The position numbers were made by a program, and so were the translations under genes. A stretch of DNA of 64,000 nucleotides from Hydractinia symbiolongicarpus (Eukaryota > Cnidaria > Hydrozoa > Anthoathecata > Hydractiniidae), in NCBI RefSeq assembly GCF_029227915.1, contig NC_079876.1:34455828-34519827 (forward strand), given 5' to 3'. This document shows, in pieces, positions 38,371 through 50,215 of this stretch; positions within the stretch are counted from its first letter, which is position 1; each line of letters starts with the position of its first letter. A model generated the notes under the pieces. The model had not been told where the DNA came from and searched no databases. It saw only the letters and a list, made by a program, of their open reading frames with translations.

Positions 38371-40285
38371 TTCTTTAATGACGCGCTACCACAGAGCCCA
38401 GTGTAATCGCTGAGTTCCGGCAATCACGTCCAATTAAGAAAAATGTTATTTCTTGGAGTCCAATTGTCTCATTTATCACATTTATCAGATCACACTCCAA
38501 AGTTAGTTCAATTAAGTCCCACAGTCAATCGTTTCATAGTTAAAAGCGATGCAACCTAGTAATATCACAAAAATATCGCTAAATACATGTTTGTACGAAT
38601 ATGTGACCCAAACGTTGTAACTCAAACGGACTGACACCGTTAGAAAGTCAATGAAATGTAGTTTTTGAAATTATTGCTACTTCTTCAGCGCGCGCTAACG
38701 GCAAGGATTGGTCCCACAGTAAAAAAAATGACTTTTTTTGGCTTAATTTTTAAATGAAGCGCTACCACAGCGCCCAGTGTAAGCGCTGAGTTCCGGCAAT
38801 CACGTCAAATTAAGAAAAATGTTATTTCTTGGAGTCCAATTGTCTCATTTATCACATTTATCAGATCACACTCCAAAGTTAGTTCAATTAAGTCCCACAG
38901 TCAATGGTTTCACTGTTAAAAGCGATGCAACCTAGTAATATCAGATAAATATCGCTAAATACATGTTGGTACGAATATGTGACCCAAACGTTGTAACTCA
39001 AACGGACTGAGACCGTTAGAAAGTCAATGAAATGTAGTTTTTGAAACTATTGCTACTTCTTCAGCGCGCGCAAACAGCTAGGATTGGTCCCACAGTAAGA
39101 AATGACTTATTTATCTAAATTTTTAAATGAAGCGCTACCACAGAGCCCAGTGTAATCGCTGAGTTTCGTCAATCATGTCAAATTAAGAAGAATGTTATTT
39201 CTTGGAGTGCAATTGTCTCCTTTATCACATTTGTCAGGTGACAGTCCAAAGTTAGTTCAATTAAGTCCCACAGTCAATTGTTTCATAGTTAAAAGCGATG
39301 CAACCTAGTAATATCAGATAAATATCGCTAAATACATGTTGGTACGAATATGTGACCCAAACGTTGTAACTCAAACGGACTGACACCGTTAGAAAGTCAA
39401 TGAAATGTAGTTTTTGAAATTATTGCTACTTCTTCAGCGCGCGCTAACGGCAAGGATTGGTCCCACAGTAAAAAAAATGACTTTTTTTGGCTTAATTTTT
39501 AAATGAAGCGCTACCACAGCGCCCAGTGTAATCGCTGAGTTCCGGCAATCACGTCAAATGAAGAAGAATGTTATTTCTTGGAGTCCAATTGTCTCACTTT
39601 CAAATTTATCAGATCACACTCCAAAGTTAGTTCAATTAAGTCCCACAGTCAATCGTTTCACTGTTAAAAGCGATGCAACCTAGTAAAATCAGATAAATAT
39701 CGCTAAATACATGTTGGTACGAATATGTGACCCAAACGTTGTAACTCAAACGGACTGACACCGTTAGAAAGTCAATGAAATGTAGTTTTTGAAACTATTG
39801 CTACTTCTTCAGCGCGCGCAAACAGCTAGGATTGGTCCCACAGTAAGAAATGACTTATTTATCTAAATTTTTAAATGAAGCGCTACCACAGAGCCCAGTG
39901 TAATCGCTGAGTTTCGTCAATCATGTCAAATTAAGAAGAATGTTATTTCTTGGAGTGCAATTGTCTCCTTTATCACATTTGTCAGGTGACAGTCCAAAGT
40001 TAGTTCAATTAAGTCCCACAGTCAATCGTTTCATAGTTAAAAGCGATGCAACCTAGTAATATCAGAGAAATATCGCTAAATACATGTTGGTACGAATATG
40101 TGACCCAAACGTTGTAACTCAAACGGACTGACGCCGTTAGAAAGTCAATGAAATGTAGTTTTTGAAACTATTGCTACTTCTTCAGCGCGCGCTAACGGCA
40201 AGGATTGGTCCCACAGTAAAAAAAATGACTTTTTTTGGCTTAATTTTTAAATGAAGCGCTACCACAGCGCCCAGTGTAATCGCTG
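38370..40285 (+). repeat. 2-monomer HOR, about 2.5 copies (~748-bp unit)
   Basis: The tract of eight A before TGACTTTTTTT lies at 38721, 39470 and 40218, giving offsets of 749 and 748. The pair consists of a monomer with GAGTGCAATTG/TTTGTCAGG and GGCAAGGATTGG, and one with CAGATCACACTCC and GCGCGCAAACAGC. Units exceed 2 x 373 because of longer A and T tracts. It overlaps the left part of the 8-mer block. Confidence 0.8.
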
Positions 40286-42904
40286 AGTTCCGGCAATCAC
40301 GTCAAATGAAGAAGAATGTTATTTCTTAGAGTCCAATTGTCTCACTTTCAAATTTAAAAGGTCACAGTCCATAATCAGTTCAATTAAGTCCCACACTCAA
40401 TCGTTTCACTGTTAAAAGCGATGCAACCTAGTAATATCAGATAAATATCGCTAAATACATGTTGGTACGAATATGTGACCCAACCGTTGAAACTCAAACG
40501 GACTGACACCGTTAAAAAGTCAATGAAATTTAATTTTTGAAACTGTCGCTATTTCTTCAGCGCGCGATAACGGCTAGGATTGGTCCCGCAGTAAAAAATG
40601 ACTTTTTTATCTTAATTTTTAAATGAAGCGCTACCACAGAGCCCAGTGTAATCGCTGAGTTTCGTCAATCATGTCAAATTAAGAAGAATGTTATTTCTTG
40701 GAGTCCAATTGTCTCCTTTATCACATTTATCAGGTGACAGTCCAAATTTAGTTCAATTAAGTCCCACAGTCAATCGTTTCATAGTTAAAAGCGATGCAAC
40801 CTAGTAATATCAGATAAATATCGCTAAATACATGTTGGTACGAATATGTGACCCAAACGTTGTAACTCAAACGGACTGACACCGTTAGAAAGTCAATGAA
40901 ATGTAGTTTTTGAAACTATTGCTACTTCTTCAGCGCGCGCTAACGGCAAGGATTGGTCCTACAGTAAAAAAATGACTTTTTTATCTTAATTTTTAAATGA
41001 AGCGCTACCACAGAGCCCAGTGTAATCGCTGAGTTTCGGCAATCATGTCAAATTAAGAAGAATGTTATATCTTGGAGTTCAATTGTCTCCTTTATCACAT
41101 TTATCAGGTGACAGTCCAAAGTTAGTTCAATTAAGTCCCACAGTCAATCGTTTCATAGTTAAAAGCGATGCAACCTAGTAATATCAGAAAAATATCGCTA
41201 AATACATGTTTGTACGAATATGTGACCCAACCGTTGTAACACAAACGGACTGACACCGTTAGAAAGTCAATGAAATGTAGTTTTTGAGACTGTCGCTTTT
41301 CTTCAGCGCGCGATAACGGATAGGATTGTTCCCACAGCAAAGAATGACTTTTTTTATCTTAATTCTTTAATGACGCGCTACCACAGAGCCCAGTGTAATC
41401 GCTGAGTTTCGGCACCATGTCAAATTAAGAAGAATGTTATATCTTGGAGTCCAATTGTCTCCTTTAACACATTTATCAGGTGACAGTCCAAAGTTAGTTC
41501 AATTAAGTCCCACAGTCAATCGTTTCATAGTTAAAAGCGATGCAACCTAGTAATATCACAAAAATATCGCTAAATACATGTTTGTACGAACATGTGACCT
41601 AACCGTTGTAACTCAAGCGGACACACACTGTTAGAAAGTCAATGAAATGTAGTTTTTGAAACTGTCGCTATTTCTTTAGCGCGCGATAAGGGATAGGATT
41701 GGTCCCACAGTAAAGAATGACTTATTTATCTAAATTTTTAAATGAAGTGTTATCGCTGAGTTCCGGCAATCACGTCAAATTAAAAAGAATGTTATTTCTT
41801 AGAGTCCAATTGTCTCACTTTCACATTTATAAGTTCACAGTCCAAAGTCAGTTCAATTAAGTCCCACAGTCAATCGTTTCACTGTTAAAAGCCATACAAC
41901 CTAGTAATATCAGAAAGATATCGCTAAATACATGTTGGTACGAATATGTGCCTCAACCATTGTAACTCAAACGGATTGATACTGTTAGAAAGTCAATGAA
42001 ATGTAGTTTTTGAAACTGTCGCTATTTCTTCAGCGCGCGATAACGGTCAGGATTGGTCCCACAGTAAAGAATGACTTATTTACCCAAACTTTTAAATGAA
42101 GCGTTACCACAGCACCCAGTGTAATCGCTGAGTTCCCGCACTCACGTCAAATTAAGAAGAATGTTATTTCGTGGAGTCCAATTGTCTCACTTTTACATTT
42201 ATAAGTTCACAGTCCATAGTCAGTTCAATTAAGTCCCACAGTCAATCGTTTCACTGTTAAAAGCCATACAACCTAGTAATATCAGAAAGATATCGCTAAA
42301 TATATGTTGGTACGAATATGTGCCTCAACCATTGTAACTCAAACGGATTGATACTGTTAGAAAGTCAATGAAATGTAGTTTTTGAAACTGTCGCTATTTC
42401 TTCAGCGCGGGATAACAGCTAGGATTGGACCCACAATAAAAAATGACTTTTTTTATCTTAATTCTTTAATGACGCGCTACCACAGAGCCCAGTGTAATCG
42501 CTGAGTTTCGGCACCATGTCAAATTAAGAAGAATGTTATATCTTGAAGTCCAATTGTCTCCTTTATCACATTTATCAGGTGACAGTCCAAAGTTAGTTCT
42601 ATTAAGTCCCACAGTCAATCGTTTCATAGTTAAAAGCGATGCAACCTAGTAATATCAGATAAATATCGCTAAATACATGTTGGTACGAATATGTGACCCA
42701 AACGTTGTAACTCAAACGGACTGACACCGTTAGAAAGTCAATGAAATGTAGTTTTTGAAACTGTCGCTATTTCTTCAGCGTGCGATAACGGATAGGATTG
42801 GTCCCACAGCAAAAGAATGACTTATTTATCTAAATTTTTAAATGAAGCGCTACCACAGCGCCCAGTGTAATCACTGAGTTCCGGCAATCACGTCAAATTA
42901 AGAA
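39938..42904 (+). repeat. 8-monomer HOR, copy 1 (2,967-bp unit)
   Basis: CAGAGAAATATCGC at ~40063 recurs at ~43030, an offset of 2,967. That is 8 x 373 minus 17, mainly because one monomer lacks 18 bp. About 2.88 kb matches; after ~42823 this copy continues GACTTATTTATC whereas copy 2 continues GACTTTTTTTAAC. Markers include CACACTCAATCG (~40394), GAAATTTAATTTTTG (~40526), TCAATTCTATT-type variants (TTCTATTAAG, ~42597) and GCGTGCGATAACGG (~42778). Confidence 0.9.
41741..41758 (+). repeat. Satellite monomer with 18-bp internal deletion (copy 1)
   Basis: The sequence reads AATGAAGTGTTATCGCTGAG where other monomers have AATGAAG, then CGCTACCACAGCGCCCAG, then TGTAATCGCTGAG. Eighteen bases containing the GCGCTACCAC landmark are missing, and the next A is T. 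The same event is at 44708-44725. Confidence 0.88.
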
Positions 42905-45790
42905 GAATGTTATTTCTTGGAGTGCAATTGTCTCCTTTATCACATTTGTCAGGTGACAGTCCAAAGTTAGTTCAATTAAGTCCCACAGTCAATCGTTTCA
43001 TAGTTAAAAGCGATGCAACCTAGTAATATCAGAGAAATATCGCTAAATACATGTTGGTACGAATATGTGACCCAAACGTTGTAACTCAAACGGACTGACA
43101 CCGTTAGAAAGTCAATGAAATGTAGTTTTTGAAACTATTGCTACTTCTTCAGCGCGCGCTAACGGCAAGGATTGGTCCCACAGTAAAAAAAATGACTTTT
43201 TTTGGCTTAATTTTTAAATGAAGCGCTACCACAGCGCCCAGTGTAATCGCTGAGTTCCGGCAATCACGTCAAATGAAGAAGAATGTTATTTCTTAGAGTC
43301 CAATTGTCTCACTTTCAAATTTAAAAGGTCACAGTCCATAATCAGTTCAATTAAGTCCCACACTCAATCGTTTCACTGTTAAAAGCGATGCAACCTAGTA
43401 ATATCAGATAAATATCGCTAAATACATGTTGGTACGAATATGTGACCCAACCGTTGAAACTCAAACGGACTGACACCGTTAAAAAGTCAATGAAATTTAA
43501 TTTTTGAAACTGTCGCTATTTCTTCAGCGCGCGATAACGGCTAGGATTGGTCCCGCAGTAAAAAATGACTTTTTTATCTTAATTTTTAAATGAAGCGCTA
43601 CCACAGAGCCCAGTGTAATCGCTGAGTTTCGTCAATCATGTCAAATTAAGAAGAATGTTATTTCTTGGAGTCCAATTGTCTCCTTTATCACATTTATCAG
43701 GTGACAGTCCAAATTTAGTTCAATTAAGTCCCACAGTCAATCGTTTCATAGTTAAAAGCGATGCAACCTAGTAATATCAGATAAATATCGCTAAATACAT
43801 GTTGGTACGAATATGTGACCCAAACGTTGTAACTCAAACGGACTGACACCGTTAGAAAGTCAATGAAATGTAGTTTTTGAAACTATTGCTACTTCTTCAG
43901 CGCGCGCTAACGGCAAGGATTGGTCCTACAGTAAAAAAATGACTTTTTTATCTTAATTTTTAAATGAAGCGCTACCACAGAGCCCAGTGTAATCGCTGAG
44001 TTTCGGCAATCATGTCAAATTAAGAAGAATGTTATATCTTGGAGTTCAATTGTCTCCTTTATCACATTTATCAGGTGACAGTCCAAAGTTAGTTCAATTA
44101 AGTCCCACAGTCAATCGTTTCATAGTTAAAAGCGATGCAACCTAGTAATATCAGAAAAATATCGCTAAATACATGTTTGTACGAATATGTGACCCAACCG
44201 TTGTAACACAAACGGACTGACACCGTTAGAAAGTCAATGAAATGTAGTTTTTGAAACTGTCGCTTTTCTTCAGCGCGCGATAACGGATAGGATTGTTCCC
44301 ACAGCAAAGAATGACTTTTTTTATCTTAATTCTTTAATGACGCGCTACCACAGAGCCCAGTGTAATCGCTGAGTTTCGGCACCATGTCAAATTAAGAAGA
44401 ATGTTATATCTTGGAGTCCAATTGTCTCCTTTAACACATTTATCAGGTGACAGTCCAAAGTTAGTTCAATTAAGTCCCACAGTCAATCGTTTCATAGTTA
44501 AAAGCGATGCAACCTAGTAATATCACAAAAATATCGCTAAATACATGTTTGTACGAACATGTGACCTAACCGTTGTAACTCAAGCGGACACACACTGTTA
44601 GAAAGTCAATGAAATGTAGTTTTTGAAACTGTCGCTATTTCTTTAGCGCGCGATAAGGGATAGGATTGGTCCCACAGTAAAGAATGACTTATTTATCTAA
44701 ATTTTTAAATGAAGTGTTATCGCTGAGTTCCGGCAATCACGTCAAATTAAAAAGAATGTTATTTCTTGGAGTCCAATTGTCTCACTTTCACATTTATAAG
44801 TTCACAGTCCAAAGTCAGTTCAATTAAGTCCCACAGTCAATCGTTTCACTGTTAAAAGCCATACAACCTAGTAATATCAGAAAGATATCGCTAAATACAT
44901 GTTGGTACGAATATGTGCCTCAACCATTGTAACTCAAACGGATTGATACTGTTAGAAAGTCAATGAAATGTAGTTTTTGAAACTGTCGCTATTTCTTCAG
45001 CGCGCGATAACGGTCAGGATTGGTCCCACAGTAAAGAATGACTTATTTACCCAAACTTTTAAATGAAGCGTTACCACAGCACCCAGTGTAATCGCTGAGT
45101 TCCCGCACTCACGTCAAATTAAGAAGAATGTTATTTCGTGGAGTCCAATTGTCTCACTTTTACATTTATAAGTTCACAGTCCATAGTCAGTTCAATTAAG
45201 TCCCACAGTCAATCGTTTCACTGTTAAAAGCCATACAACCTAGTAATATCAGAAAGATATCGCTAAATATATGTTGGTACGAATATGTGCCTCAACCATT
45301 GTAACTCAAACGGATTGATACTGTTAGAAAGTCAATGAAATGTAGTTTTTGAAACTGTCGCTATTTCTTCAGCGCGGGATAACAGCTAGGATTGGACCCA
45401 CAATAAAAAATGACTTTTTTTATCTTAATTCTTTAATGACGCGCTACCACAGAGCCCAGTGTAATCGCTGAGTTTCGGCACCATGTCAAATTAAGAAGAA
45501 TGTTATATCTTGAAGTCCAATTGTCTCCTTTATCACATTTATCAGGTGACAGTCCAAAGTTAGTTCTATTAAGTCCCACAGTCAATCGTTTCATAGTTAA
45601 AAGCGATGCAACCTAGTAATATCAGATAAATATCGCTAAATACATGTTGGTACGAATATGTGACCCAAACGTTGTAACTCAAACGGACTGACACCGTTAG
45701 AAAGTCAATGAAATGTAGTTTTTGAAACTGTCGCTATTTCTTCAGCGTGCGATAACGGATAGGATTGGTCCCACAGCAAAAGAATGACTT
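42905..45790 (+). repeat. 8-monomer HOR, copy 2
   Basis: Matches copy 1 at +2,967 with very few differences: TTTTTGAGACTG at ~41282 is TTTTTGAAACTG here, and TTCTTAGAGTCC at ~41806 is TTCTTGGAGTCC here. It shares the 18-bp deletion, the 1-bp shortening CGCTTTTCTTCAG and the G-to-T change in GATTGTTCCCAC (~44295), so all of these predate the duplication. Confidence 0.9.
44708..44725 (+). repeat. Satellite monomer with 18-bp internal deletion (copy 2)
   Basis: Identical to the deletion at 41741-41758, exactly 2,967 bp downstream. It confirms that the deletion was copied with the 8-mer block rather than arising twice. Confidence 0.88.
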
Positions 45791-46870
45791 TTTTTAACTT
45801 AATTCTTTAAAGGCGCGCTACCACAGAGCCCAGTGTAATCGCTGAGTTTCGGCACCATGTCAAATTAAGAAGAATGTTATATCTTGGAGTCCAATTGTCT
45901 CCTTTATCACATTTATCAGGTGACAGTCCAAAGTTAGTTCAATTAAGTCCCACAGTCAATCGTTTCATAGTTAAAAGCGATGCAACCTAGTAATATCAGA
46001 TAAATATCGCTAAATACATGTTGGTACGAATATGTGACCCAAACGTTGTAACTCAAACGGACTGACACCGTTAGAAAGTCAATGAAATGTAGTTTTTGAA
46101 ACTGTCGCTATTTCTTCAGCGCGCGATAACGGATAGGATTGGTCCCACAGCAAAAGAATGACTTTTTTTAACTTAATTCTTTAATGGCGCGCTACCACAG
46201 AGCCCAGTGTAATCGCTGAGTTTCGGCACCATGTCAAATTAAGAAGAATGTTATATCTTGGAGTCCAATTGTCTCCTTTATCACATTTATCAGGTGACAG
46301 TCCAAAGTTAGTTCAATTAAGTCCCACAGTCAATCGTTTCATAGTTAAAAGCGATGCAACCTAGTAATATCAGATAAATATCGCTAAATACATGTTGGTA
46401 CGAATATGTGACTCAAACGTTGTAACTCAAACGGACTGACACCGTTAGAAAGTCAATGAAATGTAGTTTTTGAAACTGTCGCTATTTCTTCAGCGCGCGA
46501 TAACAGATGGGATTGGTCCCACAGCAAAGAATGACTTTTTTTATCTTAATTCTTTAATGACGCGCTACCACAGAGCCCAGTGTAATCGCTGAGTTTCGGC
46601 ACCATGTCAAATTAAGAAGAATGTTATATCTTGGAGTCCAATTGTCTCCTTCATCACATTTATCAGGTGACAGTCCAAAGTTAGTTCAATTAAGTCCCAC
46701 AGTCAATCGTTTCATAGTTAAAAGCGATGCAACCTAGTAATATCAGATAAATATCGCTAAATACATGTTGGTACGAATATGTGACCCAAACGTTGTAACT
46801 CAAACGGACTGACACCGTTAGAAAGTCAATGAAATGTAGTTTTTGAAACTATTGCTACTTCTTCAGCGCG
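45460..46870 (+). repeat. Run of near-identical CACCATG-subfamily monomers
   Basis: Four consecutive monomers (starting near 45480, 45853, 46227 and 46600) carry CGGCACCATG, GTTATATCTTGG (TGAAG in the first) and CAGATAAATATCGC, at a period of 373-374 bp. The first two intervals carry an extra A in CACAGCAAAAGAATG and the private ACTTAATTC spelling, with AAAGGCGCGC or AATGGCGCGC. This is monomer-by-monomer amplification, unlike the multi-monomer HORs around it. Confidence 0.82.
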
Positions 46871-47396
46871 CGCTAACGGCAAGGATTGGTCCCACAGTAA
46901 AAAAATGACTTTTTTTGGCTTAATTTTTAAATGAAGCGCTACCACAGCGCCCAGTGTAATCGCTGAGTTCCGGCAATCACGTCAAATCAAGAAGAATGTT
47001 ATTTCTTGGAGTCCAATTGTCTCACTTTCACATTTAAAAGGTCACAGACCATAATCAGTTCAATTAAGTCCCACAGTCAATCGTTTCACTGTTAAAAGCC
47101 ATACAACCTAGTAATATCAGAAAAATATCGCTAAATACATGTTGGTACGAATATGTGCCTCAACCATTGTAACTCAAACGGATTGATACTGTTAGAAAGT
47201 CAATGAAATGTAGTTTTTGAAACTGTCGCTATTTCTTCAGCGCGCGATAACGGCTAGGATTGGTCCCGCAGTAAAAAATGACTTTTTTATCTTAATTTTT
47301 AAATGAAGCGCTACCACAGAGCCCAGTGTAATCGCTGAGTTTCGGCAATCATGTCAAATTAAGAAGAATGTTATTTCTTGGAGTCCAATTGTCTCC
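46536..47396 (+). repeat. Block shared with 50640-51500 (offset 4,104 bp)
   Basis: The rare CACAGACCATAATC (GACC at 47047) recurs at 51151, an offset of 4,104 = 11 x 373 + 1. The extra base is in the A tract. The rest of the block (GGCAAGGATTGG, GCGATAACGGCTAGG, GGTCCCGCAG) also matches monomers near 23.0-23.5 kb and 29.0-29.5 kb, where the variant is CACAGTCCATAATC. Confidence 0.82.
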
Positions 47397-50215
47397 TTTA
47401 TCACATTTATCAGGTGACAGTCCAAAGTTAGTTCAATTAAGTCCCACAGTCAATCGTTTCATTGTTAAAAGCGTTGAAACCTAGTAATATCAAAAAAATA
47501 TCGCTAAATACATGTTTATACGAATATGTGACACAACCGTTGAAACTCAAACGGAGCGACACCGTTAGAAAGTCAATGAAATGTAGTTTTTGAAACTGTC
47601 GCTATTTCTACAGCGCGCGATAACGGTCAGGATTGGTCCCACAGTAAAGAATGACTTATTTACCCAAACTTTTAAATGAAGCGCTACCACAGCGCCCAGT
47701 GTAATCGCTGAGTTCCGGCAATCAAGTCAAATTAAAAAGAATGTTATTTCTTGGAGTCCAATTGTCTCACTTTCACATTTATAAGTTCACAGTCCAAAGT
47801 CAGTTCAATTAAGTCCCACAGTCAATCGTTTCACTGTTAAAAGCCATACAACCTAGTAATATCAGAAAGATATCGCTAAATACATGTTGGTACGAATATG
47901 TGCCTCAACCATTGTAACTCAAACGGATTGATACTGTTAGAAAGTCAATGAAATGTAGTTTATGAAACTGTCGCTATTTCTTCAGCGCGCGATAACGGTC
48001 AGGATTGGTCCCACAGTAAAGAATGACTTATTTACCCAAACTTTTAAATGAAGCGTTACCACAGCACCCAGTGTAATCCCTGAGTTCCCGCACTCACGTC
48101 AAATTAAGAAGAATGTTATTTCGTGGAGTCCAATTGTCTCACTTTCACATTTATAAGTTCACAGTCCATAGTCAGTTCAATTAAGTCCCACAGTCAATCG
48201 TTTCACTGTTAAAAGCCATACAACCTAGTAATATCAGAAAGATATCGCTAAATATATGTTGGTACGAATATGTGCCTCAACCATTGTAACTCTAACGGAT
48301 TGATACTGTTAGAAAGTCAATGAAATGTAGTTTTTGAAACTGTCGCTATTTCTTCAGCGCGGGATAACAGCTAGGATTGGTCCCACAATAAAAAATGACT
48401 TTTTTTATCTTAATTCTTTAATGACGCGCTACCACAGAGCCCAGTGTAATCGCTGAGTTTCGGCACCATGTCAAATTAAGAAGAATGTTATATCTTGGAG
48501 TCCAATTGTCTCCTTTATCACATTTATCAGGTGACAGTCCAAAGTTAGTTCAATTAAGTCCCACAGTCAATCGTTTCATAGTTAAAAGCGATGCAACCTA
48601 GTAATATCAGATAAATATCGCTAAAGACATGTTGGTACGAATATGTGACCCAAACGTTGTAACTCAAACGGACTGACACCGTTAGAAAGTCAATGAAATG
48701 TAGTTTTTGAAACTGTCGCTATTTCTTCAGCGCGCGATAACGGATGGGATTGGTCCCACAGCAAAGAATGACTTTTCTTATCCTAATTCTTTAATGACGC
48801 GCTACCACAGAGCCCAGTGTAATCGCTGAGTTTCGGCACCATGTCAAATTAAGAAGAATGTTATATCTTGGAGTCCAATTGTCTCCTTTATCACATTTAT
48901 CAGGTGACAGTCCAAAGTTAGTTCAATTAAGTCCCACAGTCAATCGTTTCATAAATAAAAGCGATGCAACCTAGTAATATCAGATAAATATCGCTAAATA
49001 CATGTTGGTACGAATATGTGACCCAAACGTTGTAACTCAAACGGACTGACACCGTTAGAAAGTCAATGAAATGTAGTTTTTGAAACTATTGCTACTTCTT
49101 CAGCGCGCGCTAACGGCAAGGATTGGTCCCACAGTAAAAAAATGACTTTTTTTGGCTTAATTTTTAAATGAAGCGCTACCACAGCGCCCAGTGTAATCGC
49201 TGAGTTTCGGCAATCATGTCAAATTAAGAAGAATGTTATTTCTTGGAGTCCAATTGTCTCCTTTAACACATTTATCAGGTGACAGTCCAAAGTTAGTTCA
49301 ATTAAGTCCCACAGTCAATCGTTTCATTGTTAAAAGCGTTGAAACCTAGTAATATCAAAAAAATATCGCTAAATACATGGTGGTGCGAATATGTGACACA
49401 ACCGTTGAAACTCAAACGGAGCGACACCGTTAGAAAGTCAATGAAATGTAGTTTTTGAAACTGTCGCTATTTCTTCAGCGCGCGATAACGGTCAGGATTG
49501 GTCCCACAGTAAAGAATGACTTATTTACCCAAACTTTTAAATGAAGCGCTACCACAGCGCCCAGTGTAACCGCTGAGTTCCGGCAATCACGTCAAATTAA
49601 AAAGAATGTTATTTCTTGGAGTCCAATTGTCTCACTTTCACATTTATAAGTTCACAGTCCAAAATCAGTTCAATTAAGTCCCACAGTCAATCGTTTCACT
49701 GTTAAAAGCCATACAACCTAGTAATATCAGAAAGATATCGCTAAATACATGTTGGTACGAATATGTGCCTCAACCATTGTAACTCAAACGGATTGATACT
49801 GTTAGAAAGTCAATGAAATGTAGTTTTTGAAACTGTCGCTATTTCTTCAGCGCGCGATAACGGTCAGGATTGGTCCCACAGTAAAGAATGACTTATTTAC
49901 CCAAACTTTTAAATGAAGCGTTACCACAGCACCCAGTGTAATCGCTGAGTTCCCGCACTCACGTCAAATTAAGAAGAATGTTATTTCGTGGAGTCCAAAT
50001 GTCTCACTTTCACATTTATAAGTTCACAGTCCATAGTCAGTTCAATTAAGTCCCACAGTCAATCGTTTCACTGTTAAAAGCCATACAACCTAGTAATATC
50101 AGAAAGATATCGCTAAATATATGTTGGTACGAATATGTGCCTCAACCATTGTAACTCAAACGGATTGATACTGTTAGAAAGTCAATGAAATGTAGTTTTT
50201 GAAACTGTCGCTATT
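47325..50215 (+). repeat. 5-monomer HOR, one full unit and a partial copy (1,865-bp offset)
   Basis: GCGTTGAAACC at 47471 recurs at 49336, exactly 5 x 373 bp later. The shared part, 47325-48350 versus 49190-50215, is about 1.03 kb and contains the two ACCCAAAC-type monomers and the CGTGGAGTCC type. Scattered differences exist (TTTCTACAGCG at ~47606 is TTTCTTCAGCG at ~49471). The match stops at the GCGCG/GATAAC position (phase ~275), after which the second copy continues as another subfamily. Confidence 0.85.

Noticed and set aside
41131-41340. 69-codon open frame on the minus strand, repeated at 44098-44307
   Set aside because: It starts with TTG and not ATG, lies entirely inside the satellite monomer, and is open only because of a 1-bp loss in CGCTTTTCTTC. 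The two copies are the same place in the duplicated 8-mer. The single residue difference (S/F) comes from one satellite substitution. Not a gene.
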